From Xiphydria camelus (Eukaryota; Arthropoda; Insecta; Hymenoptera; Xiphydriidae), in NCBI GenBank assembly GCA_963678675.1, contig OY783193.1, positions 29,172,016 through 29,236,015 on the forward strand: a stretch of DNA of 64,000 nucleotides, in the 5' to 3' direction. Positions 55,008 through 64,000 of the stretch are shown piece by piece; position 1 is the first letter of the stretch, and the number at the start of each line of letters is the position of its first letter. A program made the position numbers and the translations under genes. The notes under the pieces were generated by a model. It did not search any database, was not told the origin of the DNA, and saw only the letters and a list, made by a program, of their open reading frames with translations.

Positions 55008-55769
55008 TAGGTCTGGCACCTGGGAGCGGTTGCGTTTACTTCTGCGCATCCCTTCTGTACAGTTATCTCTCTCATGCAACCAACGAATAAGCTGCCGCAC
55101 TCTTTTAACTCACCTATTCTCCCCGAGATTTAAATTGGTCTGATTCCTAATTAAACAACGGAATTTCCATCTGGCTAATTAATAGTGTATTTGTTGATTA
55201 CAGAACTATATTATGTTAAAATTTCAGCTATACTAAAATGGTTTGAAAATTATTATTTTTAATAACTAAAATTGGATCTGGCGCACTGTTAGCAACAACA
55301 AAACTGTCTGGCAATTATAAATTTCTATTGCTAAAAAGATACAAAATTATGAAAAAAAAAAAAAAAAAATTTATCTTAAAATGATTTCAAAATGCCTAGG
55401 GTAAAAGTGGGACAGATGCCGCAGTCTCTGTTTAACTTTGAACTCGATTATCTCGAAACGCAGTGGAGATATGTAAAAAATGCGTAGCAACTTTTTAACA
55501 GTAAAAATATAGATAAACACTTTTTATCTAAACTTTTCTTTGATACCTGCAATCAATTTCGAGATAATCCCATATTTTACCCTATTTTTTACTTGTACAG
55601 AAGGGATGCGCAGAAGTAAACGCAACCGCTCCTAGGTGCCAGACCTACCGCATCCCTACCTAACTTCAATAAGAAACGAAATATCAAAAAACCAGCCGAC
55701 CTAAAATTAACTTTTTCGTGACGTTGCTAGCTCTTAGTTTATTATGTATGGCTTTGCTATACGGGATTA

Positions 55770-57303
55770 TAGTCCAGTCAGTGGGGGCCAAAAAAAAAGG
55801 CCTTTGCCCTACAAAAGGTGGGGTAGTCGCAATTTTTTAATATGTTGTTAAGGTCTGGGCCTTAACAAAAAATCCAAGTTTTCGACCTTGGGGGGTCACG
55901 GCTCGAGCCGCCATCTTTAATTAAAGGGACAAAAAATGTTTTTTTTTTTTCAAAATAACTCCTCAGCGGTTGATTTTGCATAAAAGTTAAAGGAGATAAA
56001 ATTCCTCACATTTTTTGTATTTTCATTTTTTTTATAAGTCTAATGTGTTTCGAGTTACAGGGGCGGAAAGATGAAAATTTTTCCCAAAACATAGTAACAC
56101 TTCCCATTTTTGACGGCAAATTTCCTAAGAACAAATTACACTTACGACGAAGATATCGAAATTTGTCGATAAATGAAAAATAATATATCAATTTATAAAT
56201 ATCAATAAATACGACGCGATATATTGATAAAATAAAAGTATCGATATTGTTCGGACAAACGATGGTCGGAATTATGACTATCAATTCTTAGTAATTAGTA
56301 TCTCACCGTGATATATATATACCTCGTTAATCTAGGGTCAATCTCGACATAATGCGGGCGGTATATTTCGGCGAATCTAGGCTGTAAATGCGCTTGCATT
56401 CCTGCACCTTTCTCGGAAAGTTAATTACCAGATGGATCGAAATAAGCCGTCTTCCGCAATACTTATTGGAATCGAGAAAAAACCAGAAGACTGGGGTTGG
56501 AAACTTGATAGCAATGGACTTGCTCCAATCACAATGACAAAGCAACCAGCACCCGACACCTTATTGAAATTCATTTCATGCACTTGTCGAAAAGGATGCG
56601 GTGCAGCATGTGGTTGCAGAAAAGCTGGGTTGAAGTGTTCCGTTGTGTGTGGATTCTGCAGTGGTCAGTCATGCGAAAATGTACCAGTGGTTCGAATCGA
56701 CAGTGAGCACAAAGATGACCAAAATTTATCAATGGAAGAGCAATGTATTTTCAGAAGCACCGATGTGATGATGACATTGAGGATACAGATTATACTCAAG
56801 ACGTCAACACCAACCGATCAAAACCATCAAAGAAAGGCAAACGCTAATAATACAATCGCGTGGCTCAAGCGTCATTTCCACCTAAGATCACGACGCTGTG
56901 GACTATTAGGCCTATCAGGGATAAAATTATTATAAATAGCAAGAAACACTAAAAAAAATCACAAAATTGGCGAGTGTTACTATTTTTTTGGGAAAAATGT
57001 TCATCTTTCCGTCGCTGTAACTCGAAACACATTAGACATATAAAAAAAACGAAAATACAAAAAATGTGAAGAATTTTATCTTCTTTAATTTTTATTAAAC
57101 ATTTTTGTCGTAAAATCAACCGCTGGGGAGTTATTTTGAAAAAAAAACATTTTTTGTCCCTTTAATTCCAGATGGCGGCTCGAGCCGTGACCCCCAAAGG
57201 TCGAAAACTTGGATTTTTTGTTAAGGCCCAGACCTTAACAACATATTAAAAAATTGCGACTACCCCACCTTTTGTAGGGCAAAATCCCCCACTGACTGGA
57301 CTA
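55770..57303. mobile_element. 1.53-kb inverted-repeat element carrying a CXC domain
   Basis: Arms of about 330 bp start TAGTCCAGTCAGTGGGGG and end in the complement, with TTA on both sides (55767-55769, 57304-57306). The arms share GGTGGGGTAGTCGCAATTTT and GTCACGGCTCGAGCCGCCAT. The centre holds an open frame of 167 codons. The 3-bp TTA duplication is compatible with a Harbinger-type element, but no transposase is seen. Confidence 0.8.
56432..56935 (+). CDS. CXC (tesmin/TSO1-type) domain protein fragment (167 aa)
   Basis: Residues 50-81 carry nine cysteines (C50, 52, 56, 60, 62, 69, 73, 76, 81) in the pattern FISCTCRKGCGAACGCRKAG, continuing to CSGQSCEN. This is one half of the cysteine-rich CXC/CRC module that binds DNA in tesmin, LIN54 and TSO1. 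Similar single-CXC tails are common in uncharacterised, repeat-associated insect proteins, from general knowledge. The frame starts at an ATG that may be an internal methionine, so the real gene may have had upstream exons. After residue 100 the sequence is charged and unrecognised. It is likely a remnant of a larger element-encoded protein; whether it is translated is unknown. Confidence 0.6.
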   Translation: MDRNKPSSAILIGIEKKPEDWGWKLDSNGLAPITMTKQPAPDTLLKFISCTCRKGCGAACGCRKAGLKCSVVCGFCSGQSCENVPVVRIDSEHKDDQNLSMEEQCIFRSTDVMMTLRIQIILKTSTPTDQNHQRKANANNTIAWLKRHFHLRSRRCGLLGLSGIKLL

Positions 57304-57306
57304 TTA

Positions 57307-57716
57307 TTATCCCTTCGGAAAATTACTTACCCCAGATCCAGTTCCTCCATTTCTTTCGTCACACGATGCACGTTCTCGAACGAATCTTTGACATAGGAGG
57401 TCCGGACCACGAGAGTCTGGACGCCGCTCCTGAAACGAGAACGCCAGACTTATCGTCACGCTTCGCGCCATCGATTCCTGCACGTCCTCCATGTACGATA
57501 GTATTTTCGGGACGTTCTCCGCGACTAGAATAAAATGACGGAAACGAATGCCTCCACGAAGGTTACACATAGCAAACTGACTTCCGTGAGAAATTCATAG
57601 AACGTCCTTATATAATAGCTTATATAAGACTTCCAGTGTGCACTGAGAGAAATAATTGCTAGTATTAAATGAAAATATGACTTGAATGGAAAAGAAATGG
57701 TATAAGAAATTGTCAA
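57307..57716 (-). pseudogene. possible exons of an unknown host gene, minus strand
   Basis: Reading the minus strand, HWKSYISYYIRTFYEFLTEV then a hydrophobic stretch (SLLCVTFVEAFVSVILF) precedes ATTTTATTCTAG. An open stretch FILVAENVPKILSYMEDVQE continues to SFQ. A third stretch (VVRTSYVKDSFENVHRV) continues in a shifted frame to a consensus donor CTGGGGTAAGTAA at about 57330. The three blocks look like pieces of a membrane protein with two splice or frame changes. Insect chemoreceptors were considered, but no diagnostic motif is present. It lies between two transposons, so it may be a stranded gene fragment. Confidence 0.35.
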
Positions 57717-58430
57717 GAATACCTTCGTTGGGACAAAAAATTCTTACTGTGTGGGGAAAAAACGATTACTCAAGCCTATCAAACATTTTCTTGCATAAAG
57801 ATAACTGCAGCTTGATTCTGGAGTTATTATACATATATTGTCCCCTTAATACTGTACTGTACTTAGCATTTAACGGGCACTCAGTCCTTTTTGGACCATT
57901 GTACCCGAGCAACACTTGGGGCCACTCACAAGGAAACCGTCCGAGGCGGCCGCTTCCGATCTTGATGAAACTTCGTAAATTTAAAGATTATCGAAAAATA
58001 AGAGACACGTATTTTTTTATAGCTGCCCAATTTTAGTTTAAAGGGGTCAAATGGACCCCTGAACTTTCACCCCCTTCGAGCTATCTCCGAAACGATGCTA
58101 GATAGATGAAAACTTTCAATATACGTTTTGTTTGGTTTTTTTAGTGCAATAAAATTCCCTAAACAGATTTTGAAAAAACGCATTATTTTTCAAAAAAAAA
58201 TTTTTCATCTGATTTTTCGAAATTTCGGTTTGGTCATATGGACAAAAATGTAGGAAATTTTATTACAAATTCAACCATGTATGACAAAATATATTTCCCT
58301 CCTACAGTTTTGCAAATTTTTAACTTTTATGTCTGAGCGGGCTACCAATGGTAGTGACGGGATAGGTCGGGGGTTATTACTTCTATGTATTTTAATGCCA
58401 CTTTTCTTTTATTTATTAAAGTTCAACTTT

Positions 58431-58781
58431 TTATGGCTCATAATTATGACGATAATGGTATTCCGTAAAAAAATGTTTCATACAAAGTTGTTTCTTACAC
58501 CAAGCACACGTAATAACGGCAATATCGCCACATATGTGGCATCGTGGTTCCGAGTCCTGTGCATAACAAAATTCTACAGGATGTTTAAATTCAGGAGGTC
58601 TCCTGAATACATATCCACTCTTGAACCACGAATATTTAATAAAGTTAGTAAACCGTGGCGAAGAAAACTGATCATGAGTAAGGGATTGAAGTTTTAAAAT
58701 ATTATCTCTCGAATGAAGGTTAATGTCGTAATTGAAAAGAGTTACAATATCTGAAAACCTCCTTACAAAATTCTTCCACAT
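58431..58781 (-). pseudogene. transposase C-terminus in the left arm (116 codons, unbroken)
   Basis: Encodes MWKNFVRRFSDIV... through to a zinc-binding tail (CHICGDIAVITCAWC then LCMKHFF and YH). This is the C-terminal end of the pogo-like transposase encoded at 60522-61953. Here the frame is uninterrupted, whereas the matching right-arm copy has a 2-bp deletion just after VT, and a 3-bp difference gives RRPPEF against RRPEF. No promoter or start for a complete protein is present, so it is an inverted duplicate of a gene end. Confidence 0.7.
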
Positions 58782-58947
58782 TCGAAAGCCGTATACGTCT
58801 AGCGGAATATCATCAAAATAAAATGGACAAAAATTGTTCAGAAATCTTATTAATAAATCCGACCGTTAATTTATTTACATTATTTTCCGTTTGTGTGTAA
58901 GTAATTAATTATTCACTCACAGGTTAGATTTGATATTGTCTGAATTT

Positions 58948-59196
58948 TTATAGTTTTTTGTTGGAATCATTTTTTTCTTTACTTTTCTTCTCCGCGTACT
59001 GTTTCCTCCAGTACTCCTCACAATCTTGCAGCTCTCGTTCTACTTCAGCCATGGATTGTCCTGTTGTGCGGAATGTCAGATCCAGCGATTTCCCGGGAGA
59101 CGGCAATGGTATGTGCCCACTTTTAAGATCCTCCACGATCTTCTCAAAAGTTGGTAACTCATTTGAAGCCATCACTGGAATGATGGACGCAGACAA
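58948..59196 (-). CDS. hypothetical protein (82 aa, or 74 aa from the second ATG)
   Basis: The frame MSASIIPVMASNELPTFEKI... has a helical, acidic-basic C-terminus (ELQDCEEYWRKQY then a KSKEK tail). The second ATG sits in a better context (AGTGATGG) and is preceded by a splice-acceptor-like CATCATTCCAG. A poly(A) signal AATAAA lies about 75 bases downstream on the same strand. It is inside the pogo-like element, between the left arm and the transposase, and could be a captured host exon. I do not recognise the family. Confidence 0.4.
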   Translation of the reverse strand: MSASIIPVMASNELPTFEKIVEDLKSGHIPLPSPGKSLDLTFRTTGQSMAEVERELQDCEEYWRKQYAEKKSKEKNDSNKKL

Positions 59197-59199
59197 TGA

Positions 59200-60340
59200 A
59201 ACTGAAGCTCTTTGCTTCTCGGCCCTGTATATATACGCCTCGAAAATGCCGTAAACAACATTCCTGTTATTTGTAGGGTTGCCTTATATGGCCCCAGTGA
59301 TGAGAAAGAGGGAGTTTAGTTCTTTGGACAAGCTTTATTATTAGTTGGCTCTGTGCCCATGCAAAAATATTTTCGTACGCGCTCTCGAGTTTCGTACGAG
59401 GACTCCGAGGATGATGGCCCCTTTTTGGGAAGTCGGACCTCCCACCCACTCCAGTCTGTTTCGCTCTTGTGAGGCGACTTCATTATATATAAGGAAGCGA
59501 AAGAGAAAGCTTTTTAGTCTGAATATTCAGTTTCTATGGTGCACAGCAGTTCATATTATTATTGTTCGGTCGCCGCGCGGTCTATTAAATCGAACCTCCT
59601 CGGGGTTGTAAGGCCCGAGGACACCTTGAGTGACGCGACTGATTTCCCGAAACTGCCGGAAGGTAACGTTCCAACCTATCGGCTAGTTTAGTAAGGATGA
59701 GCAGAATGTACTGTGGGTCGCGATTCCGACTCGGCGAACTTGACGACTGCGAGATCGTTAGAGTTACGAACACCACACGTTGCTTGTTTGTTGTACATTG
59801 CTTGCAAAAGCGGCTGGGTCCGGCTTATATTAGCTGGCCCTTGGAAGCGGAGGGGGGTAGCGTCACCCGACGCTACGCACCCTTATTGTCGAAGGAGGAA
59901 AGTCGGGGGCGCAGTCGATGACGCTGGGAACCTTCTGGAATCGGTAACCAAGAAGCGAAGGTACCGTAGCTAACGGTATCCGCGTGACGCATCCAACGTC
60001 CAAGAGTGCCGGACGCTCTTTCTCGATCGTGAGGAAGCGTCCGGCTACCCCGAAATGGTTAATCGTGGTCATCGACTGGGTTCGACGTTCCTACCTTCGA
60101 GGCTGCTTATTGTTAATTCTAAATATAGCGCGTACCGAAAGGAGCAATGCGCCGAATACCGCTACGCACCTGTCCTCCAGGAAAGTGCGAATTCGCGTTA
60201 ATAGCGATCGGTATCAATTGAAATAAGCCCTTTCCCTGAAGGTAGGAGTAACGGTAGACGGTTGAGTTTCCGATCGGTACGCTACTAAGCGTTCGGACGG
60301 AATATTCCAGGCTTACGGTATTCCGCGACGGAACAATTAT
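59200..60340. other. interior of pogo element, no further gene recognised
   Basis: Moderately GC-rich sequence with many chance frames. TTATATATAAGG (about 59490) resembles a core promoter and TGTAGGGTTGCC (59274) could begin an LTR, but no partner is found. A 46-codon frame (60341-60481) precedes the transposase; it starts hydrophobic and is unrecognised. Confidence 0.35.
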
Positions 60341-60521
60341 TATGGCAATTATAAATCCGATCAATGTGTTAACTTTATTGGTGGCCGTTTTCAATGTACC
60401 AAATGGAAGAAAAACTCCAATGAATAGTGCAGAAGTGCAATTGAAAGATTTATTACAAAATATTATTATACGTAGCATGGAGGATTTATAATTTCGAGTC
60501 GAACATGAAAATAAATTAGAA

Positions 60522-61953
60522 TTGGAAGATTCAATCGAGGATAGTGAAATGCACGCTGTTAATACTGACTGGCTGGAATCGGATGTCGAGTATGTTCCTG
60601 ACGTAGAAACCTGTATAACTGCAAAACCATTTCCCTGTACACCCGATGAAGAAGCGGTTAGCTTTGAATATAAACAAAGTGCCGTAGATTACTGGAACAG
60701 TGGAAAGAAAAGACGTCGAACCGTAGCAGCAGTTCAACATCAGTTTAGAAAAGTCAAATCTGATAGACAATTACGAAAATGGGCTGCACAAGTAGAAGAG
60801 GGGGCACTCAAAATGATAAATTAATATGCATAGCGCAATATACTTTTGATAAATTTGTAGAAGCTAGTAGATTGAAAATAATAGTACATGATGTAGACCT
60901 TAAACGATGGGCTTTACAAGCAAAAGAAGTAGAGATTCTTCCAAACTTTAAAGCAAGTGAAAAATGGTTGAGGTCATTCAAGAGAGCATATCGAATTGTC
61001 TCTCGAAAATCACAAAGTTTGTAACGAGAAAAAACGTTCAGGGTGAGGAAAATTTGAAACTACGAAGCCAAGCCTTCGTAGAACAAGTGAAGCCACTCAT
61101 TACACAATATATGGACCAGAAAATATATTTAACTCTGATCACACAGAGTGGATTTAATTTAGAAATACATTCTGGCCGAACTTTGGCTACATCGGGGCAA
61201 AAAAAATTGAAGCTGTGGTACAATCAATATCTTCTACAACCCATAGCTATACTATACAACCCACCATATCTGCTTCTGGAAAACTACTGTCGCCTCTTTA
61301 TGTGGTATTAAAAGAGGCTAGTGGGGAATTGGGAGAACGAGTGCAACAAACCGTGTTTAGGCCGCCAAATGTATACTTCATGGCTTCGAAATCTGGGAAA
61401 CTTACAACCGATCTCATGAAAACATGGCTGTAAGAAGTTTACTTCCCTAACACTGGACCTACAAGCGTCTTACTGCTGGACTCTTGGAGTGGACAATGTG
61501 AGCGAAGTGTTCGAGAAGCTACACCAGAAGACAAGACAATAATATTAATGACGATTCCAGAAGGCACCACCGGACTAATTCAACCGCTAGACGTATACGG
61601 CTTTCGAATGTGGAAGAATTTTGTAAGGAGATTTTCAGATATTGTAACTTTTCAATTACGACATTAACCTTCATTCGAGAGATAATATTTTAAAACTTCA
61701 ATCCCTTACTCATGATCAGTTTTCTTCGCCACGGTTTACTAACTTTATTAAATATTCGTGGTTCAAGAGTGGATATGTATTCAGGAGACCTGAATTTAAA
61801 CATCCTGTAGAATTTTGGTATGCACAGGACTCGGAACCACGATGCCACATATGTGGCGATATTGCCGTTATTACGTGTGCTTGGTGTAAGAAACAACTTT
61901 GTATGAAACATTTTTTTACGGAATACCATTATTGTCATAATTATGAGCCATAA
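60522..61953 (+). pseudogene. pogo-like transposase, broken by several frameshifts
   Basis: Pieces of one protein follow in order through three frames: an N-terminal psq/CENP-B-type DNA-binding part (FEYKQSAVDYWNSGKKRRRT at about 60665, SEKWLRSFKRAY at about 60957), a DDE core and a C-terminal zinc tail. The core shows SGFNLEIHSGRTL (61147-61185), LLLDSWSGQ with the second Asp (about 61480), and IPEGTTGLIQPLDVYGFRMW with the third Asp (about 61557-61615). Breaks lie near 60820, 61015 and 61205, there is a stop at 61431-61433, and a 2-bp deletion near 61645. The first Asp region is damaged. The layout is that of pogo/Tigger-like (Tc1-mariner superfamily) transposases. The gene cannot make a full protein. 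Confidence 0.8.
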
Positions 61954-62459
61954 AAAGTTGAACTTTAATAAATAAAAGAAAAGTGGCATTAAAATACATA
62001 GAAATAATAACCCCCGACCTATCCTATCACTACCATTGGTAGCCCGCTCAGACATAAAAGTTAAAAATTTGCAAAACTGTAGGAGGGAAATATATTTTGT
62101 CATACATGGTTGAATTTGTAATAAAATTTCCTACATTTTTGTCCATATGACCAAACCAAAATTTCGAAAAATCAGATAAAAAAATTTTTTTTTTAAATAA
62201 TGCGTTTTTTAAACATCTGTTTAGGGGTTTTATTACACTAAAAAAACCAAACAAAACGTACATTGAAAGTTTTCATCTATCTAGCTTCGTTTCGGAGATA
62301 GCTCGAAGGGGGTGAAAGTTCAGGGGTCTATTTGACCCCTTTAAACTAAAATTAGGCAGCTATAAAAAAATACGTCTCTTATTTTTCGATAAACTTTAAA
62401 TTTACGAAGTTTCATCAAGATCGGAAGCGGCCGCCTCGGACTGTTTCCTTGTCAGACAG

Positions 62460-62758
62460 ATAGGAGTCCCCCCCTCCGCCCACGACCCCCGGTGAGCCCA
62501 GGGCCTCCATGCAGATGGCATGCAGGAGTCCCCTAGCCCTCCCAGGTGTCCCAGGGGGGCCCCTCCCTGTTCTCACTCACTGGGGAAGGGGGTCCTCCAT
62601 GCAGAAGCCCCCCCTCCCCGCCCCGAGTACAGCCGGTCATAGCTTGATCCCCGGATCCCGGAAAAATTATTTTTCCGCAAGCCGGGATTCGAACCCTAGA
62701 CCTATCGCCCGAGCAGTCTTCGAGAGGCTAGCATTTAGACCACTCGGCTACTGCCGGC
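62460..62758 (-). mobile_element. tRNA-derived SINE-like element
   Basis: On the minus strand the sequence starts with a tRNA-like head (62758 to about 62672) and continues into a 200-bp GC-rich body with repeated AGGGGACTCCTGC and GGGGGGCTTCTGCATGGAGG motifs. The head has both pol III boxes. A poly(A)-like or simple-repeat tail is not clear, so the 3' limit is approximate. Confidence 0.6.
62672..62758 (-). tRNA. tRNA-Ser-like head
   Basis: GCCGGCAGTAGCCGAGTGGT at the 5' end and GGTTCGAATCCCGGCTTGC as T-arm give good A and B boxes. CTCTCGAAG in the anticodon loop would read CGA (Ser). The anticodon stem pairs poorly, and the acceptor GCCGGCA does not match the 3' end closely. It is therefore a tRNA-derived sequence rather than a secure gene. 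Confidence 0.5.
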
Positions 62759-62763
62759 GACCC

Positions 62764-63354
62764 CCTTAATACTACAACTAGGTAACTTGAAATTGGTCAT
62801 TTTATACCAGAGCAATTTGATATTTCAATAAGCGAAAAAAGTGGTTTTAAACAATAAATCGGTTATTGTTTTTGATAGAATATTAAGATATTGATATAAG
62901 TGAGATATTTATTGTGTTTACATGTAATGTTTTTTTTGTTTAAAAAATTGTTGAATGTGACCGAGATATCTAGTTTTAGCAATTAAATTTATGCAGTGGC
63001 TAAATCAAATTAGCTACGTACACAACTAGATATCTCAAATTGTTCACTTACTGCATAGCATTTTTGACGTATTTTCGCTTTGCACAACTAGATATTTTAA
63101 AATGTACACTTATTGGATAGCACTGTTTTCGAACTCACAATTTGCTCAACCAGATAATTCAAATTGTGCACTTATTGCATGCATATATTATTCGTTTTAG
63201 TGACTTATCTAAATCGCACTACTGGATTTCTAATTTTAAAAATACGACAAAACTTATTTCATTGTACCACTGAAAAGAGCGTAAAAAGTTGGGTAGGCCA
63301 AAGTAGATAACCCAAAATACCGAAAATTCGAGTTACCCAGTTGTAGTATTAAGG
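62764..63354. mobile_element. 591-bp TIR MITE with internal tandem repeat
   Basis: Ends CCTTAATACTACAACT (extended to 27 bp with two mismatches) at 62764-62790 and 63328-63354. Inside, GCACAACTAGATATTTCAAA-type units recur at about 63021, 63085 and 63149 (period about 64 bp), ending GCACTTATTGCAT. There is no coding frame. Confidence 0.75.
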
Positions 63355-63974
63355 TATTTCTATGGTTTTGCGTTTTTCTTACGAATCTCATGAAAGTTTG
63401 CCAATCAAAAGAGTGAAATATTACCCATCGATTCCCAAATTTTCAAAACGCTGAGCCATGTAGTTTAAAAGAAAATGTTAATTGAAAGTAGCATTTTCTA
63501 CACTGACTTTCAATGGCTAACATGTAGAAAGACGGTAACTCAGTGACGTTTTGAGTTATAACTACAGAACCAATCTTACAATGTTAAAGAAAAACTAACG
63601 GCGAATAAAATGATATTGTAGGATTATGTTCACAAAAACTGGAAGTGCTGAGCCATATAGTTTCAGAAAAATTATAACTTAAAAACTGAGATTTTTCTTG
63701 AGACTGCAAAGTGGTTGGGTGGTTGGTAACGGTGATGTGGCAACAGTGCGTACAGCTGATTTAGCCCTCTCATGTGACTATGGGACTCACAAGGGGACCC
63801 TTCGAAAGTCGGAGCACCGATTGTAATGAACTTTTTTTTATAAATAAAGGGAAGTCCCCTGAGTAACGCTCATACTTTACTTTTGTCCAATGCGCCTTTG
63901 TTTATTTTAAAAAAAAGAAATTGTTTTGACGCGTAAAGTGTGTACTGTAATGTAATATTCAGTATCCAAGATAA
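63355..63974. other. no gene seen; partial transposon end
   Basis: GCTGAGCCATGTAGTTT (63450) and GCTGAGCCATATAGTTT (63647) form a spaced direct repeat of about 197 bp. From about 63788, CTCACAAGGGGACCCTTCG...ATTGTAATGAACTT resembles the left end of the pogo-like element and may be the end of a relative. No frame of interest. Confidence 0.45.
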
Positions 63975-63975
63975 C

Positions 63976-64000
63976 GGCGTGGCGCAGTCGGCTAAGGCAT
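63976..64000 (+). tRNA. partial tRNA-like sequence at the window edge
   Basis: GGCGTGGCGCAGTCGGCTAA then GGCAT resembles the 5' half of a tRNA (acceptor, D-arm, A-box). It is cut by the window end, so gene or SINE cannot be told apart. Confidence 0.45.

Larger units (their letters stand above)
48666..55708. mobile_element. palindromic MITE X, split by the R1 LINE
   Basis: Without the LINE (48735-55007 and one target copy), 48666-48734 joins 55019 onward. The left arm TTTTAGGTCGGCTGG ... GATGCGGTAGGTCTGGCA ... GGAGCGGTTGCGTTTACTTC is then the exact mirror of 55590-55708. The interior (about 55070-55590) is AT-rich with a poly(A) run near 55352. Confidence 0.85.
57928..62452 (+). mobile_element. 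pogo-like DNA transposon with 860-bp inverted arms
   Basis: The arms at 57928-58803 and about 61582-62452 are inverted copies starting ACAAGGAAAC then GTCCGAGGCGGCCGCTTCCG. Each arm contains the last part of the transposase gene, from the third catalytic Asp (PLDVYGF) to the stop, and its 3' flank. The remainder of the transposase lies only on the right side (60522 onward). The target duplication is unclear. A partial related end (CTCACAAGGGGACCC) occurs at 63788. The transposase is broken, so the element is dead or depends on others. Confidence 0.78.

Noticed and set aside
58281..58697. 138-codon plus-strand frame in the left pogo arm, repeated as 137 codons at 61690-62103 (minus)
   Set aside because: It is antisense to the transposase C-terminus, whose zinc motif and homology lie on the other strand.
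59274..59620. Solo LTR beginning TGTAGGGTTGCC
   Set aside because: No target duplication, no clear CA end and no second copy in the window.

Overview
The window is eukaryotic and almost certainly from an insect genome. It holds metazoan RTE- and R1-type LINEs, a maT-type mariner transposon, a pogo-like transposase, an env-bearing gypsy-type LTR element primed by tRNA-Leu, tRNA-derived SINE-like sequences and PIF/Harbinger-type palindromic elements. There is no bacterial gene organisation. Hymenoptera is my best guess, but nothing seen here proves the order. I found no intact host protein gene. The only host-like candidates are weak exon-like or short ORF signals near 7.7, 37.9, 57.3-57.7 and 59.0 kb. 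The window is a deep nest of mobile elements.

Layout. 1-12 kb: a repeat unit of about 1.5 kb occurs at 372-1901 and 3052-4602 and is inverted at 10163-11712. The last two lie in the 2.1-kb arms of a 9.29-kb foldback element (2740-12029) flanked by TAA. Inside that element are three further palindromes (4884-5611, 6033-6722, 9024-9882); the middle one carries a tRNA-like sequence in each arm and a transposase zinc-tail fragment between them. 12.1-20.15 kb: a complete LTR retrotransposon with 287-bp LTRs (one mismatch), TCTA target duplication, tRNA-Leu primer site, gag, protease, RT-RNase H-integrase and an env-like gene interrupted by stops. 21.4-24.8 kb: a full-length RTE-clade LINE on the minus strand with an 11-bp target duplication. 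25.2-26.5 kb: an intact maT (DD37D) mariner with perfect 29-bp inverted repeats, inserted into an older repeat whose uninterrupted relative lies at 8636-9024.

27-38 kb: noncoding repeats, including inverted copies of segments from the 5-9 kb region, tandem arrays and many hairpin MITEs. 38.9-47 kb: a PIF/Harbinger-type palindrome whose arms each contain the N-terminal part of a Harbinger-like transposase. Beside it is a 6.4-kb element (40563-46948) whose unoccupied target survives as an inverted paralogue at 39.6-39.8 kb. 48.7-55.0 kb: an R1-clade LINE on the minus strand (ORF1 split by one frameshift, ORF2 intact) that split a palindromic MITE. 55.8-57.3 kb: a TTA-flanked inverted-repeat element carrying a tesmin/TSO1-type CXC domain. 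57.9-62.45 kb: a decayed pogo-like transposon whose roughly 860-bp inverted arms both contain the transposase C-terminus. 62.46-64 kb: a tRNA-derived SINE-like element, a TIR MITE and the first bases of another tRNA-like sequence.

How the parts relate: the autonomous elements (mariner, RTE, R1 ORF2) look recent and intact, while the Harbinger, pogo and foldback sequences are mostly nonautonomous or broken. The repeated theme is palindromes with arms of a few hundred to two thousand bases that keep small pieces of transposase or tRNA. Boundaries were read by eye, so repeat ends are accurate to a few bases only where a target duplication is given.
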